Source of the DNA: Gemmatimonas sp. UBA7669
GTDB lineage: Bacteria > Gemmatimonadota > Gemmatimonadetes > Gemmatimonadales > Gemmatimonadaceae
Direction of reading: 5' to 3'
DNA: 24,653 bases
NCBI RefSeq assembly: GCF_002483225.1
Contig: NZ_DLHL01000049.1
Coordinates: forward strand, 1 to 24,653
The first letter of the stretch is position 1. Each line of letters starts with the position of its first letter. Below, piece by piece: positions 15,369-22,798 of the stretch. Position numbers and translations under genes: made by a program. The notes beneath the pieces are model-generated. The model did no database searches and was not told the origin of the DNA. It saw only the letters and a list, made by a program, of their open reading frames with translations.

Positions 15369-16565
15369 ATGCCCACGTTTGCCTATACGGCCCGATCGCA
15401 GAACGGCGATCTCAAGTCGGCCACCATCGAGGCCCCGAGCCGGGACGACGCCGTCGCCCAGTTGCGGCGTCAGCGCCTGACCATCGTCAAGGTGGACGAG
15501 GCCAAGGCGGTGCCCGCCAAGAGCCTCGGGTCGATCAAGATGCGGGACATCGTGATCTTCACGCGCCAGTTCTCCACCATGATCAACGCCGGTCTGCCGC
15601 TGGTGCAGGCCCTCGACATTCTGGCGCGCCAGAGTGAGAACAAGGCGCTGAGCGCCGTGGTGCGGCAGGTGGTGTTCGACGTGGAGTCGGGCAACACGGT
15701 GGCCGACGCCATGCGCAAGCATCCCAAGGCGTTCTCCGACCTGTACACGAACATGGTGGCCGCCGGTGAGGCGGGTGGTATTCTCGATACCATCCTCAAC
15801 CGTCTGGCCGTGTTCATGGAAAAGAATGACGCCCTGGTCCGAAAGGTGAAGGGCGCCATGATCTATCCCACGGTCATCATGTGTGTGGCGGCGCTCTGCG
15901 TGGTCATTCTGCTGTGGAAGGTCATTCCCGTGTTCGCCAACATGTTCGGCAGCGTGGGCATGGAACTGCCGTTGCCCACGCAGGTGGTGATCGCGCTGTC
16001 GGGCCTGCTCAACTCCTACTGGTGGGCGCTGATTGGTGGCGTGGCCGCTGCGGCGTTCGGCATCAAGACCTTCTACAAGACCAACGAAGGTCAGCTGATG
16101 ATCGACCGTATGCTGCTGCGCGTGCCCGTGCTGGGCGACGTGCTGCGCAAGTCGGCCGTGTCGCGTTTCACGCGCACGCTGGGCACGCTCATTTCGTCGG
16201 GTGTGAGCATTCTCGACGGGCTCGAGATCACGGCCCGCACCTCGGGCAACCGCGTGGTGCAGGACGCCATCATGGGCAGCCGCGCCAGCATCGCCGGCGG
16301 TGACACCATTGCCGGCCCGCTGCAGAAGAGCGACGTGTTTCCGCCCATGGTGATCAGCATGATTGCCGTGGGTGAGCAGACCGGCGGCCTGGACGAGATG
16401 CTGACCAAGATTGCCGACTTCTACGATGACGAAGTGGACGCGGCCGTGAGCGCGCTGCTCTCCCTGCTCGAGCCGGTGATGATCGTGTTCCTCGGCGTGG
16501 TGGTGGGCGGCATGATCGTCGCCATGTACCTGCCGATCTTCGACATGGTGAATGCGGTGGGGTGA
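15369..16565 (+). CDS. pilC: PilC, type IV pilus inner-membrane platform protein
   Basis: A 398-residue polytopic protein of the GspF/PilC family, on which PilB and PilT act to add or remove pilins. It starts MPTFAYTARSQNG, the standard N-terminus of the family. Two repeated T2SSF domains are visible: the first with AAGEAGGILD at 131-140, the second with VGEQTGGLDEML at 334-344. Membrane helices lie at about 165-192, 215-233 and 370-394. A good Shine-Dalgarno GGAGA (15359-15363) lies 5 nt before the ATG, the clearest ribosome site in this block. It is the last gene of the pilus motor set, followed by a strong hairpin. No pilin, PilQ or PilMNOP genes are in the window, so the rest of the machine must be encoded elsewhere. 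Confidence 0.94.
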   Translation: MPTFAYTARSQNGDLKSATIEAPSRDDAVAQLRRQRLTIVKVDEAKAVPAKSLGSIKMRDIVIFTRQFSTMINAGLPLVQALDILARQSENKALSAVVRQVVFDVESGNTVADAMRKHPKAFSDLYTNMVAAGEAGGILDTILNRLAVFMEKNDALVRKVKGAMIYPTVIMCVAALCVVILLWKVIPVFANMFGSVGMELPLPTQVVIALSGLLNSYWWALIGGVAAAAFGIKTFYKTNEGQLMIDRMLLRVPVLGDVLRKSAVSRFTRTLGTLISSGVSILDGLEITARTSGNRVVQDAIMGSRASIAGGDTIAGPLQKSDVFPPMVISMIAVGEQTGGLDEMLTKIADFYDDEVDAAVSALLSLLEPVMIVFLGVVVGGMIVAMYLPIFDMVNAVG

Positions 16566-16614
16566 GGCGGCGAAGGCGGGTGTTGCTCACGCCGATTGGT
16601 GGCGAGAACGGAAG

Positions 16615-16650
16615 CGGGGCCGGTCGACAGACCGGCCCCGTTCTGTATAT
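16615..16650. terminator. Strong hairpin terminator between convergent pilC and hsdR
   Basis: CGGGGCCGGTC (16615-16625) pairs perfectly with GACCGGCCCCG (16630-16640) around a GACA loop, giving 11 base pairs. On the plus strand it is followed by TTCTGTATAT, a modest T-rich tail. This fits Rho-independent termination of the pilus block. On the minus strand it begins 10 nt after the hsdR stop, but the downstream T content is poorer. It probably serves both convergent transcripts. Confidence 0.8.
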
Positions 16651-19600
16651 CTACGCCGCCATCGGCCAATCCTTGTACATCGCCTCTGCCTGCTTCATCA
16701 CGGCGTCAAGGAGAACATCGAGGTCTTCAGCCCGCACCCGACGCCGGTTCAGTACGCGTTTGACGGCGGCTCTCACATCCGCCTTCACCTGGTCACGATG
16801 GGGCTGCGTCCACTCCACCTTGAGCCGGGCCTTCACTGTCTGCACCACGTCGTGAACCAGGTCGCGGAGAAAGCCAGGCTCATACGCGCTCTCCATGTTC
16901 GTCGCGAGCGCATCGTAGAAGGCCACCTCCTCCGGCTCCAGGCCCAGCGCTGCCGCACGCGCCTCATCGGCATCCAGTTCCTTCTTGATCTCGAGCATCG
17001 CCTTGATCACGGCGGCGGCGTCCACGAGGCGGTTGTGATACTGCTGGATGGTCTTCTCGAGCAGCTCACGGAAGGAGCGATCCTTGGTCAGGTTCCGTGA
17101 GCGCCGCCGATCCAGCTCGTCGCGAAGCAGCTTCTCGAGGAGCCTGAGCCGGAGGTTCTCGCGCGGATGCTCCTTGAACGTCTGCAGGAAACGGTCGTCG
17201 AGAATCGAGATATCCGCCAATTCTATTCCGGCAGCGCGGAAGATATCCACCACACCGGCTGCATCGACGCTGTCGTCGACCAGGTCGCGCACGGCGCGCT
17301 CGATATCCCGGCTCGGCACACGCCCGGGGAGCGCCTTCCTCAGTTGCTTGCGGACCCGCTGCGCATAGATCACTTCGTCGGCATGGGGCCGGCACTCGTC
17401 CAAATGCTTCACCAGCAGGAACGCATGGGTGAGCCGCTGCTCAGCGTCGAGGAACGCGTCGCGTCGGGCATCGTTGTCGGCCAGCGTGCCATACACCAGC
17501 GCGTAGAGATCTTCGAGTGCAATGCCCGAGAGCCGGCGCCACGCACCGTAGTCCGGTCCTGGCGGCAGCGTTTCGCGTAGCGCGGCGAGCGCCGCCTGGA
17601 ACAGCGGCACTGCCTCGCTGCTCACATCGGGTGCAGGCTCTCCTCGGCCACCACCAGCCGTATAGGTGCTGGTGGCCTCACGCAGGTCGTCGCCGATGCC
17701 GATGTAGTCGACCACCAACCCGTGAGGCTTGTCACGAAAGACGCGATTCACCCGGCTGATGGCCTGGATGATGGTGTGGCCGCGCATCGGCTTGTCCACG
17801 TAGAGCGTGTGCAGGCACGGAATGTCGGTTCCGGTAAGCCACATGTCACACACAATCACCATGGCGAGTGGGTCGTCAGGGTCCTTGAACCGCTTCTTGA
17901 GCGCCTCGCGCTGCTTCTTTGTGGTCAGGTGTCCCGCTTCACTCCACTCGGGCGGATCACGCGTGATGTCTCCCGTCATCACGATCTGGACTTCCGGGCA
18001 TCCGGGTAGTGCAGTGAGTGCGTCATACAGCCGGACGCAGTTTTCCCGCGTCATGCACACCACCATGGCCTTTCCCGCGAGCGTCGCGGTGCGTTCGCGG
18101 TAGTGTGCCAGCAGGTCGGAGGCGAGTGACTTCACCCGGTCGCGCGCACCCGCCGCAGCGGCCAGTGCGGCCCACTTGGACTTGCGGCGCTCGAGCTCGT
18201 CCTGCGGCTCTCCCTCTACGATATCCTCGAGCGCCTCGTCCAGGTCAGTCCGCGATAGGTGCAGTTTGATCTGCCGGGGCGCATAGAAGATGGGGACGGT
18301 GGCCTGGTCCTCCTGTGACTGACGGATGTCGTACGTGTGAATCAGGTTTCCAAACACCGCGACGGTATCAGCACCCGCGAACGACACCGGTGTGCCGGTG
18401 AAGCCGATGAATCGTGCATTGGGAAGTGCCTCGCGCAGGTAGCGCGCAAAGCCTCCCGCAAATCCGTACTGCGAACGATGCGCCTCGTCGGCAATGACGA
18501 TCACGTTCTGCCGCGTGGAGAGTACGGGGTGCTCCATCTCGCCATCGTCGAGCTGAAACTTGGCGGTAGTGGTGAAGACCACCTCGCCGGCCTCACCCGT
18601 GAGCAGCTCGCGCAGCCTGCCAACGCTGCCCGCGTGGTTGACGTCACCCACAAGATCGCGCACCAATACGAACTGGTCGTACAACTGATTGTCGAGATCG
18701 GTGCGGTCTACCTGGATGACGAAAGTGGGGTTGGCGAGTTCCGGCGCGCGGCGCAGCATTCCCACCAGAAATGCCATCGTGAGCGATTTGCCTGAGCCGG
18801 TCGTGTGCCATACGACTCCGAGTCGACGATCGGCCCCAGGGCGCACGGCGGCAATTGCCCGTTCGGCTGCAGCCTGCACCGCAAAGAACTGGTGGTACTT
18901 GGCGCCCTTCTTGGTGATCTGTTCGTTCGCGATCTCGAAGAGCACGAAGTCCCGCACGTAGCGGAGCAGGCGCTGTGGTGTCAGCAGCCCCTCGACGAGC
19001 GTCTTCATCGTTGCGGTGGTGCCGGGCTCCACATCCACGCCGTCGATGGACTTCCACGGCGCGTACCACTCCATGCCGGCTGGCCACTGGCCGTGCAGGC
19101 TCGTCACGCCGTCCGACACCACACAGAGGGCGTTGAAGTCGAACAGCTGCGGGATGTCGTGGGTGTAGTGTTGGACCTGCGTCCACGCGTGCTCTACGGT
19201 TGGCGCTTCGGCCCAAGGGTTCTTGAGCTCGAGTACGACAAGCGGGAGACCATTCACATACAGCACGATGTCAGGACGGCGGTCATTCTGGCCGCGGACC
19301 GGCAGCTGATTCACGACCTGGAAGTCGTTTGCCTCCGGCCGCTCCCAGTCGATGCCCCAGACGTACACCGATTCCCGGCGGCCATCGGGATACTCCACCG
19401 GGAGCTCGAGCCCCTTCATCAGATCCCGGTGGAACGCGAGGTTGCGGCGGATGGTATCGACCCCATCCGGACGCGCCAGGCGGGCCACTGCCTCGTCGAG
19501 CGCGCCGCCCGGCAGATCGGAGTAGCGGCGGGCGAGGTTGCCGCGCAGGATGTCCCGCAGCACCACCTGCTCCGGCGGCCGGTCGAGCTCGAGCCCCCAA

Positions 19601-19680
19601 AGATGGGTGTAGCCGACCTGCTCCAGTCGTTCGATGGTGGTGCGCTCGAAGTCGGTTTCGGTGCCGCGGTGCTGGGACAT
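16651..19680 (-). CDS. hsdR: HsdR, type I restriction enzyme restriction/translocase subunit
   Basis: A 1,009-residue motor-nuclease subunit that, with HsdM and HsdS, translocates and cuts unmodified DNA. The N-terminal nuclease has the PD-(D/E)xK set: D137, E151 and K153 within RRPDIVLYVNGLPL and VVLELKNP. The SF2 helicase core follows: Walker A TTGSGKS at about 293-299, DEAH box at 398-401, TGTP motif III at 428-431, and the arginine-finger region QAISRVNRVFRDKP. A C-terminal helical domain that contacts the methylase fills the remainder. All catalytic residues are intact, so the enzyme should be active. The ATG at 19680 is chosen; a TTG three codons upstream is the only in-frame extension seen. 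No Shine-Dalgarno is evident. It is separated from the upstream ATPase gene by 144 nt holding direct repeats, so it may have its own promoter. Confidence 0.93.
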   Translation of the reverse strand: MSQHRGTETDFERTTIERLEQVGYTHLWGLELDRPPEQVVLRDILRGNLARRYSDLPGGALDEAVARLARPDGVDTIRRNLAFHRDLMKGLELPVEYPDGRRESVYVWGIDWERPEANDFQVVNQLPVRGQNDRRPDIVLYVNGLPLVVLELKNPWAEAPTVEHAWTQVQHYTHDIPQLFDFNALCVVSDGVTSLHGQWPAGMEWYAPWKSIDGVDVEPGTTATMKTLVEGLLTPQRLLRYVRDFVLFEIANEQITKKGAKYHQFFAVQAAAERAIAAVRPGADRRLGVVWHTTGSGKSLTMAFLVGMLRRAPELANPTFVIQVDRTDLDNQLYDQFVLVRDLVGDVNHAGSVGRLRELLTGEAGEVVFTTTAKFQLDDGEMEHPVLSTRQNVIVIADEAHRSQYGFAGGFARYLREALPNARFIGFTGTPVSFAGADTVAVFGNLIHTYDIRQSQEDQATVPIFYAPRQIKLHLSRTDLDEALEDIVEGEPQDELERRKSKWAALAAAAGARDRVKSLASDLLAHYRERTATLAGKAMVVCMTRENCVRLYDALTALPGCPEVQIVMTGDITRDPPEWSEAGHLTTKKQREALKKRFKDPDDPLAMVIVCDMWLTGTDIPCLHTLYVDKPMRGHTIIQAISRVNRVFRDKPHGLVVDYIGIGDDLREATSTYTAGGGRGEPAPDVSSEAVPLFQAALAALRETLPPGPDYGAWRRLSGIALEDLYALVYGTLADNDARRDAFLDAEQRLTHAFLLVKHLDECRPHADEVIYAQRVRKQLRKALPGRVPSRDIERAVRDLVDDSVDAAGVVDIFRAAGIELADISILDDRFLQTFKEHPRENLRLRLLEKLLRDELDRRRSRNLTKDRSFRELLEKTIQQYHNRLVDAAAVIKAMLEIKKELDADEARAAALGLEPEEVAFYDALATNMESAYEPGFLRDLVHDVVQTVKARLKVEWTQPHRDQVKADVRAAVKRVLNRRRVRAEDLDVLLDAVMKQAEAMYKDWPMAA

Positions 19681-19824
19681 ATGGGCCAATGCTAAAGACG
19701 GCTAAAGACGGGCTTAAGCCATGGCGATTTGAGGACGGCTTTAGAAAAGCCTTGAAAGACAACAGTTTACAGGATCTCTATAGCCCATGGCGTGGCGTTG
19801 GTGATCAAAGGGCATCGGTACGAT
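19681..19824 (-). promoter_or_regulatory. hsdR leader with repeats, possible promoter/operator
   Basis: This gap precedes hsdR on the minus strand and is richer in A/T than its surroundings. It holds a 10-bp tandem repeat (19691-19710), a GGCTTAAGCC palindrome (19711-19720), and a GGCTTT-AGA-AAAGCC hairpin (19737-19751). The palindrome and repeats share GGCTWWAG-like cores. I cannot name a -35/-10 pair with confidence. Separate control of the restriction subunit is biologically sensible but inferred. Confidence 0.4.
19691..19710. repeat. 10-bp tandem direct repeat upstream of hsdR
   Basis: Two perfect head-to-tail copies of GCTAAAGACG, directly followed by the GGCTTAAGCC palindrome. They lie 11-30 nt upstream of the hsdR start, where an operator or a messenger leader element would lie. 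Confidence 0.85.
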
Positions 19825-21477
19825 CTAAGGCGCGGACGAATCGGAAGCCTCTTCTGGGCCCTCGTCCGGCCCCGGGTACCAGCGAGCCCAGCGCCGCAGC
19901 CCACGCGGGTGAACTTCGCCGCTGCGACGCATCTCCGCGAGGAGCAACTGGACCCTGCGCTGCCCAAGCTGAGGCAAGACCTGTACAAGGTCAGCGAGCG
20001 GACTCCCCTCGGTGGCGTTCTCCCGGATGTGTTTGACCAGGAGCGCCTTGTTGGTGTCGTGATCGAGCCCGCGTTTTCGCGTATACGTGCCGCGCTCGCC
20101 CAGCTGCCCGTAGAGCGCCCGTGACAGCAGCAGCCGCCGACCGACTCGTTCGATGGCGCCGAGATCGATGAGCCGCTTCACCTGCGCGCGGAGCGTGTCC
20201 GGCACCAGTTCCTCCCGCTGTACGTGGTCGAGGACGAGATAGTCCCGCGTGGTGAACGACTCCAAACGTTCAGCCCCGAGCTTCTCGAGAAAGCGCACGA
20301 AAGCCGGATTGCCGATCTCGCCATGCAAGATGAGACGCACCTGATGATCGTCCGTGCCGGTGAAGTCGGGCCGCGGCTGGCTGTTGCGGATCAATCGCTC
20401 GTACATGCGATCCATACCCTGTCCAGATCGCTCGACGAGCCGGCATCGGGACAGGGCCTCGGCGATACAGCGGTTCCGCGGCTCCTGCCGATCCAGCACG
20501 TTCTCCGGCGTGATGCCCGGCGGGAAGCCACCGGGACTCACGATCTCGAGGCGCCTGGGGAACTGTCGAACGAATACCGAGCCCGGGCGGCGGTAGTCGC
20601 GGTGGCTGATCGCGTTGAGCAGTGCCTCGCGGACCACGGCCTCGTCGAAGGTGGGAAGCTCGACCCGAAAGAGACCGTCGAGCACCATCTGTCGGTCGTT
20701 CCGGAGATTGATGCGCTCCCACAACTCTTCATACCACGCGAAGAAGCCGCGCCGGAATTCGAGCCGCTGCTGATAGGGCAGGGAGCCATCGGACGAGCGA
20801 TACTCGAAGATGACCTCGGCGGCGGCGAGGTGCTGGCGGAGTGCGTCTTCGCTGCCCAGCAGGATGAGCGCCGCGCGGGTCAACGACCCGCCGACAAACA
20901 GACCGGCATCGGAGAGCAACTGCGCAGTGGAGAGACTGCGAACAGCGGGGTTGCCGGAGCGCGTGGCCCATACCGAGCGGAAGTTCTCAACGGCCACGGC
21001 ATCGAGCGCATCGAAGCCGACCTGCGCCACGGCGCCGGCACTGAAGTCCGGTTCCGACTCCGCCGCGATCTGCTGCAGCCGGTCGAACGACATGGGTACG
21101 AGTTGTTCACCGGCACGCATGAGATAGCGTCCGTCGCGCTGCAGCGCTTCACCACGGGGACGTGAGAGCGCATGGAACACCACCACGCGCCCCTCCGGGT
21201 GTATGATTTCTTCGACGTCGATGCGCCGCCGGAGCACCTGCCAGGCCTGTTCGCGCGCATGCTGCACATCGGGGAACGCGGCCGTGCCCACGATGCGCCG
21301 CGGACGCGCGTTGCTCACGCCGAGCACGAGTTTTCCTCCGCCCTCGTTGGCGAGCGCCACGCAGTAGTCGAGCGCCTTCTGGAACTCGAAGGAGACCTTG
21401 GCCTCCTTGAATTCCAGGTGCTCGTCCTCGCGAGGCGCGTTGAGCCAGCGTTCGAGTTCGGCGAGCGACGTGGACAT
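19825..21477 (-). CDS. AlbA_2 (Schlafen AAA-like) / HATPase_c_4 ATP-binding protein embedded in type I R-M locus
   Basis: A 550-residue protein with an N-terminal AlbA_2 domain (Schlafen-like divergent AAA_4) at about 15-130. Visible landmarks are EHLEFKEAK at 19-27, ALANEGGGKLVLGVSN at 41-56, and GRYLMRAGEQLVPMS at 116-130. A middle region follows, then a GHKL-type HATPase_c_4 domain: EALLNAISHRDYRRPG with N288 and HRD at 292-294, IVSPGGFPPGI at 312-321, and ERSGQGMDRMYERL from 349. The last 130 residues contain winged-helix-like segments (LRAQVKRLIDLGAIERVG). Such proteins are often annotated as RecG-like or transcriptional regulators, but it lacks RecG helicase motifs. It begins 7 nt after hsdS stops, so it is part of the hsdM-hsdS operon. 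Genes of this type occur in other type I R-M loci; their job is unsettled. Regulator, or extra effector, is inference. Confidence 0.8.
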   Translation of the reverse strand: MSTSLAELERWLNAPREDEHLEFKEAKVSFEFQKALDYCVALANEGGGKLVLGVSNARPRRIVGTAAFPDVQHAREQAWQVLRRRIDVEEIIHPEGRVVVFHALSRPRGEALQRDGRYLMRAGEQLVPMSFDRLQQIAAESEPDFSAGAVAQVGFDALDAVAVENFRSVWATRSGNPAVRSLSTAQLLSDAGLFVGGSLTRAALILLGSEDALRQHLAAAEVIFEYRSSDGSLPYQQRLEFRRGFFAWYEELWERINLRNDRQMVLDGLFRVELPTFDEAVVREALLNAISHRDYRRPGSVFVRQFPRRLEIVSPGGFPPGITPENVLDRQEPRNRCIAEALSRCRLVERSGQGMDRMYERLIRNSQPRPDFTGTDDHQVRLILHGEIGNPAFVRFLEKLGAERLESFTTRDYLVLDHVQREELVPDTLRAQVKRLIDLGAIERVGRRLLLSRALYGQLGERGTYTRKRGLDHDTNKALLVKHIRENATEGSPLADLVQVLPQLGQRRVQLLLAEMRRSGEVHPRGLRRWARWYPGPDEGPEEASDSSAP

Positions 21478-21484
21478 GTTCAGG

Positions 21485-22798
21485 TTAGACGGCGGCGCCG
21501 ACCGCGCGTTCAGCGTCGCGCAGGCGGATGGCGCCGGACAGGAGTTGCGGGAGGAGTGTGTCGCGGAGGGCGGCGAGGGTGCGGTTTTCGCGTTCGTTTG
21601 AGTGAATGCGCAGATACAGTGGTTCTATGACATCCGCCGCACTCTCCACCACCTGCGATGGAGGAAGGGCAACTCGAACTTGAGACAGATGCTCCCGCTT
21701 GATGTGTCCCATCGTGGTTGCCTTCCCTGCAGCTATCTCCTGAAACTGGGGGAGGGCAAAGTCGAGGTGATGATGAACAAACCACTGAGGCCAGGTGCTG
21801 CATATGACCTTAAAGATGTGCTGGTTTATCAGCGACTCCTCGCCGTGCCATCGTGCCACTCGCAGGCTTCCCGACCAGGAGAAAAGGAGATCACCCGCGC
21901 GAGCGATATTTTCATCGCTTGCGGCGACATCGTTAAATACGGTCGAGCCACGTGCTTCACCTCCCAGTTCAGCGATTCGAATCACCATTCGGCCAACGCC
22001 AGAGGCTCGGGTGGTAAAGTTTCGGCCATTTACGAAGGACGCGAGATCACGAATGGTTCCAATACGCCAGCCATTGGGCAGTGAATCGCCTAAACCTGAC
22101 GCGAATGCCGAAGGCACTCGCTCGTGTAGCGCGGGCGAGACTCCCAACGCTCGCCGCCCCTCGGCCTTAGCCACGACCGGGTCGAAGTCCACAAACCACG
22201 AACGAAAGAGCGCAGCCGCCGTCGCTTCCAGGGTGTGGTTCATGCGTCGGTTGGACTGTAGCTTCGCCTCGATCGACCACAACAGTCGTGCAATTCCATT
22301 CTGCTCGTGTATCGATGGGAGGTCGAACTCGAACGCCTCAATTCGCGAGGGTGCCGTGTGCACGATCTTCGTCCCGGAAGACGAAGCAACGAGTTCTTTG
22401 TTCAGCTCGCGCCACAGGAACAACCAGTAGACGAAGTCGGCAGATACCGCCTCGGGCTCGGAAATCACCACCTTTCCTATCCGTTGGTTGTGCAGGTATG
22501 TGCGCCCATCGTCCGGAACCCGAGCCGGGAGACCGAGGATTTCACCTCCCGGCGTCTGGCACGTCATCACTACCAGTATGTCCCCGGGGTCTAGCTCGTA
22601 CTCCTTCGGGTAATCACCGCGATACTCCTTCCATGTTGTATTGCCAACTCTGAAGCCGCCCGCATAGTCGAAGTTCCCGATGGAAACCACGATGGGTAGG
22701 CCGGTAAGCTCCAATGCGAAGCTGTCGCTCTTAAACGGCCAGCCATGTTTGATTCGAAGCAGCTCGCCAAGCGAGCAGCGACGCCATGAACTAGTCAT
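21485..22798 (-). CDS. hsdS: HsdS, type I restriction-modification specificity subunit
   Basis: A 437-residue DNA-recognition subunit that sets the bipartite target of the methylase and nuclease. Two target recognition domains are visible, about 1-165 and 235-395. Each is followed by a helical spacer: NGIARLLWSIEAKLQSNRRM near 167-186 and ERENRTLAALRDTLLPQLLSG near 405-425. The spacer copies resemble each other, as expected for HsdS. The first domain begins WRRCSLGELLRIKHGWPFKS, the second NGWRIGTIRDLASFVNGRNF. The start overlaps the hsdM stop by 8 nt (ATGACTAG). GGTGAT lies a few bases upstream. Base composition is clearly lower in GC than in the envelope genes, especially in the second recognition domain. 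Length is normal and there is no disruption. The target sequence cannot be predicted. Confidence 0.92.
   Translation of the reverse strand: MTSSWRRCSLGELLRIKHGWPFKSDSFALELTGLPIVVSIGNFDYAGGFRVGNTTWKEYRGDYPKEYELDPGDILVVMTCQTPGGEILGLPARVPDDGRTYLHNQRIGKVVISEPEAVSADFVYWLFLWRELNKELVASSSGTKIVHTAPSRIEAFEFDLPSIHEQNGIARLLWSIEAKLQSNRRMNHTLEATAAALFRSWFVDFDPVVAKAEGRRALGVSPALHERVPSAFASGLGDSLPNGWRIGTIRDLASFVNGRNFTTRASGVGRMVIRIAELGGEARGSTVFNDVAASDENIARAGDLLFSWSGSLRVARWHGEESLINQHIFKVICSTWPQWFVHHHLDFALPQFQEIAAGKATTMGHIKREHLSQVRVALPPSQVVESAADVIEPLYLRIHSNERENRTLAALRDTLLPQLLSGAIRLRDAERAVGAAV

Noticed and set aside
14163..15722. 519-codon minus-strand frame opposite pilT and pilC
   Set aside because: Same His/Arg/Asp-rich shadow pattern and spans a gene boundary of real plus-strand genes.
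19825..21477. RecG helicase annotation for the ATP-binding protein
   Set aside because: There is no Walker A GKT or DEAD/DEAH helicase box; the similarity commonly labelled RecG-like is only the AlbA_2/HATPase_c_4 arrangement.
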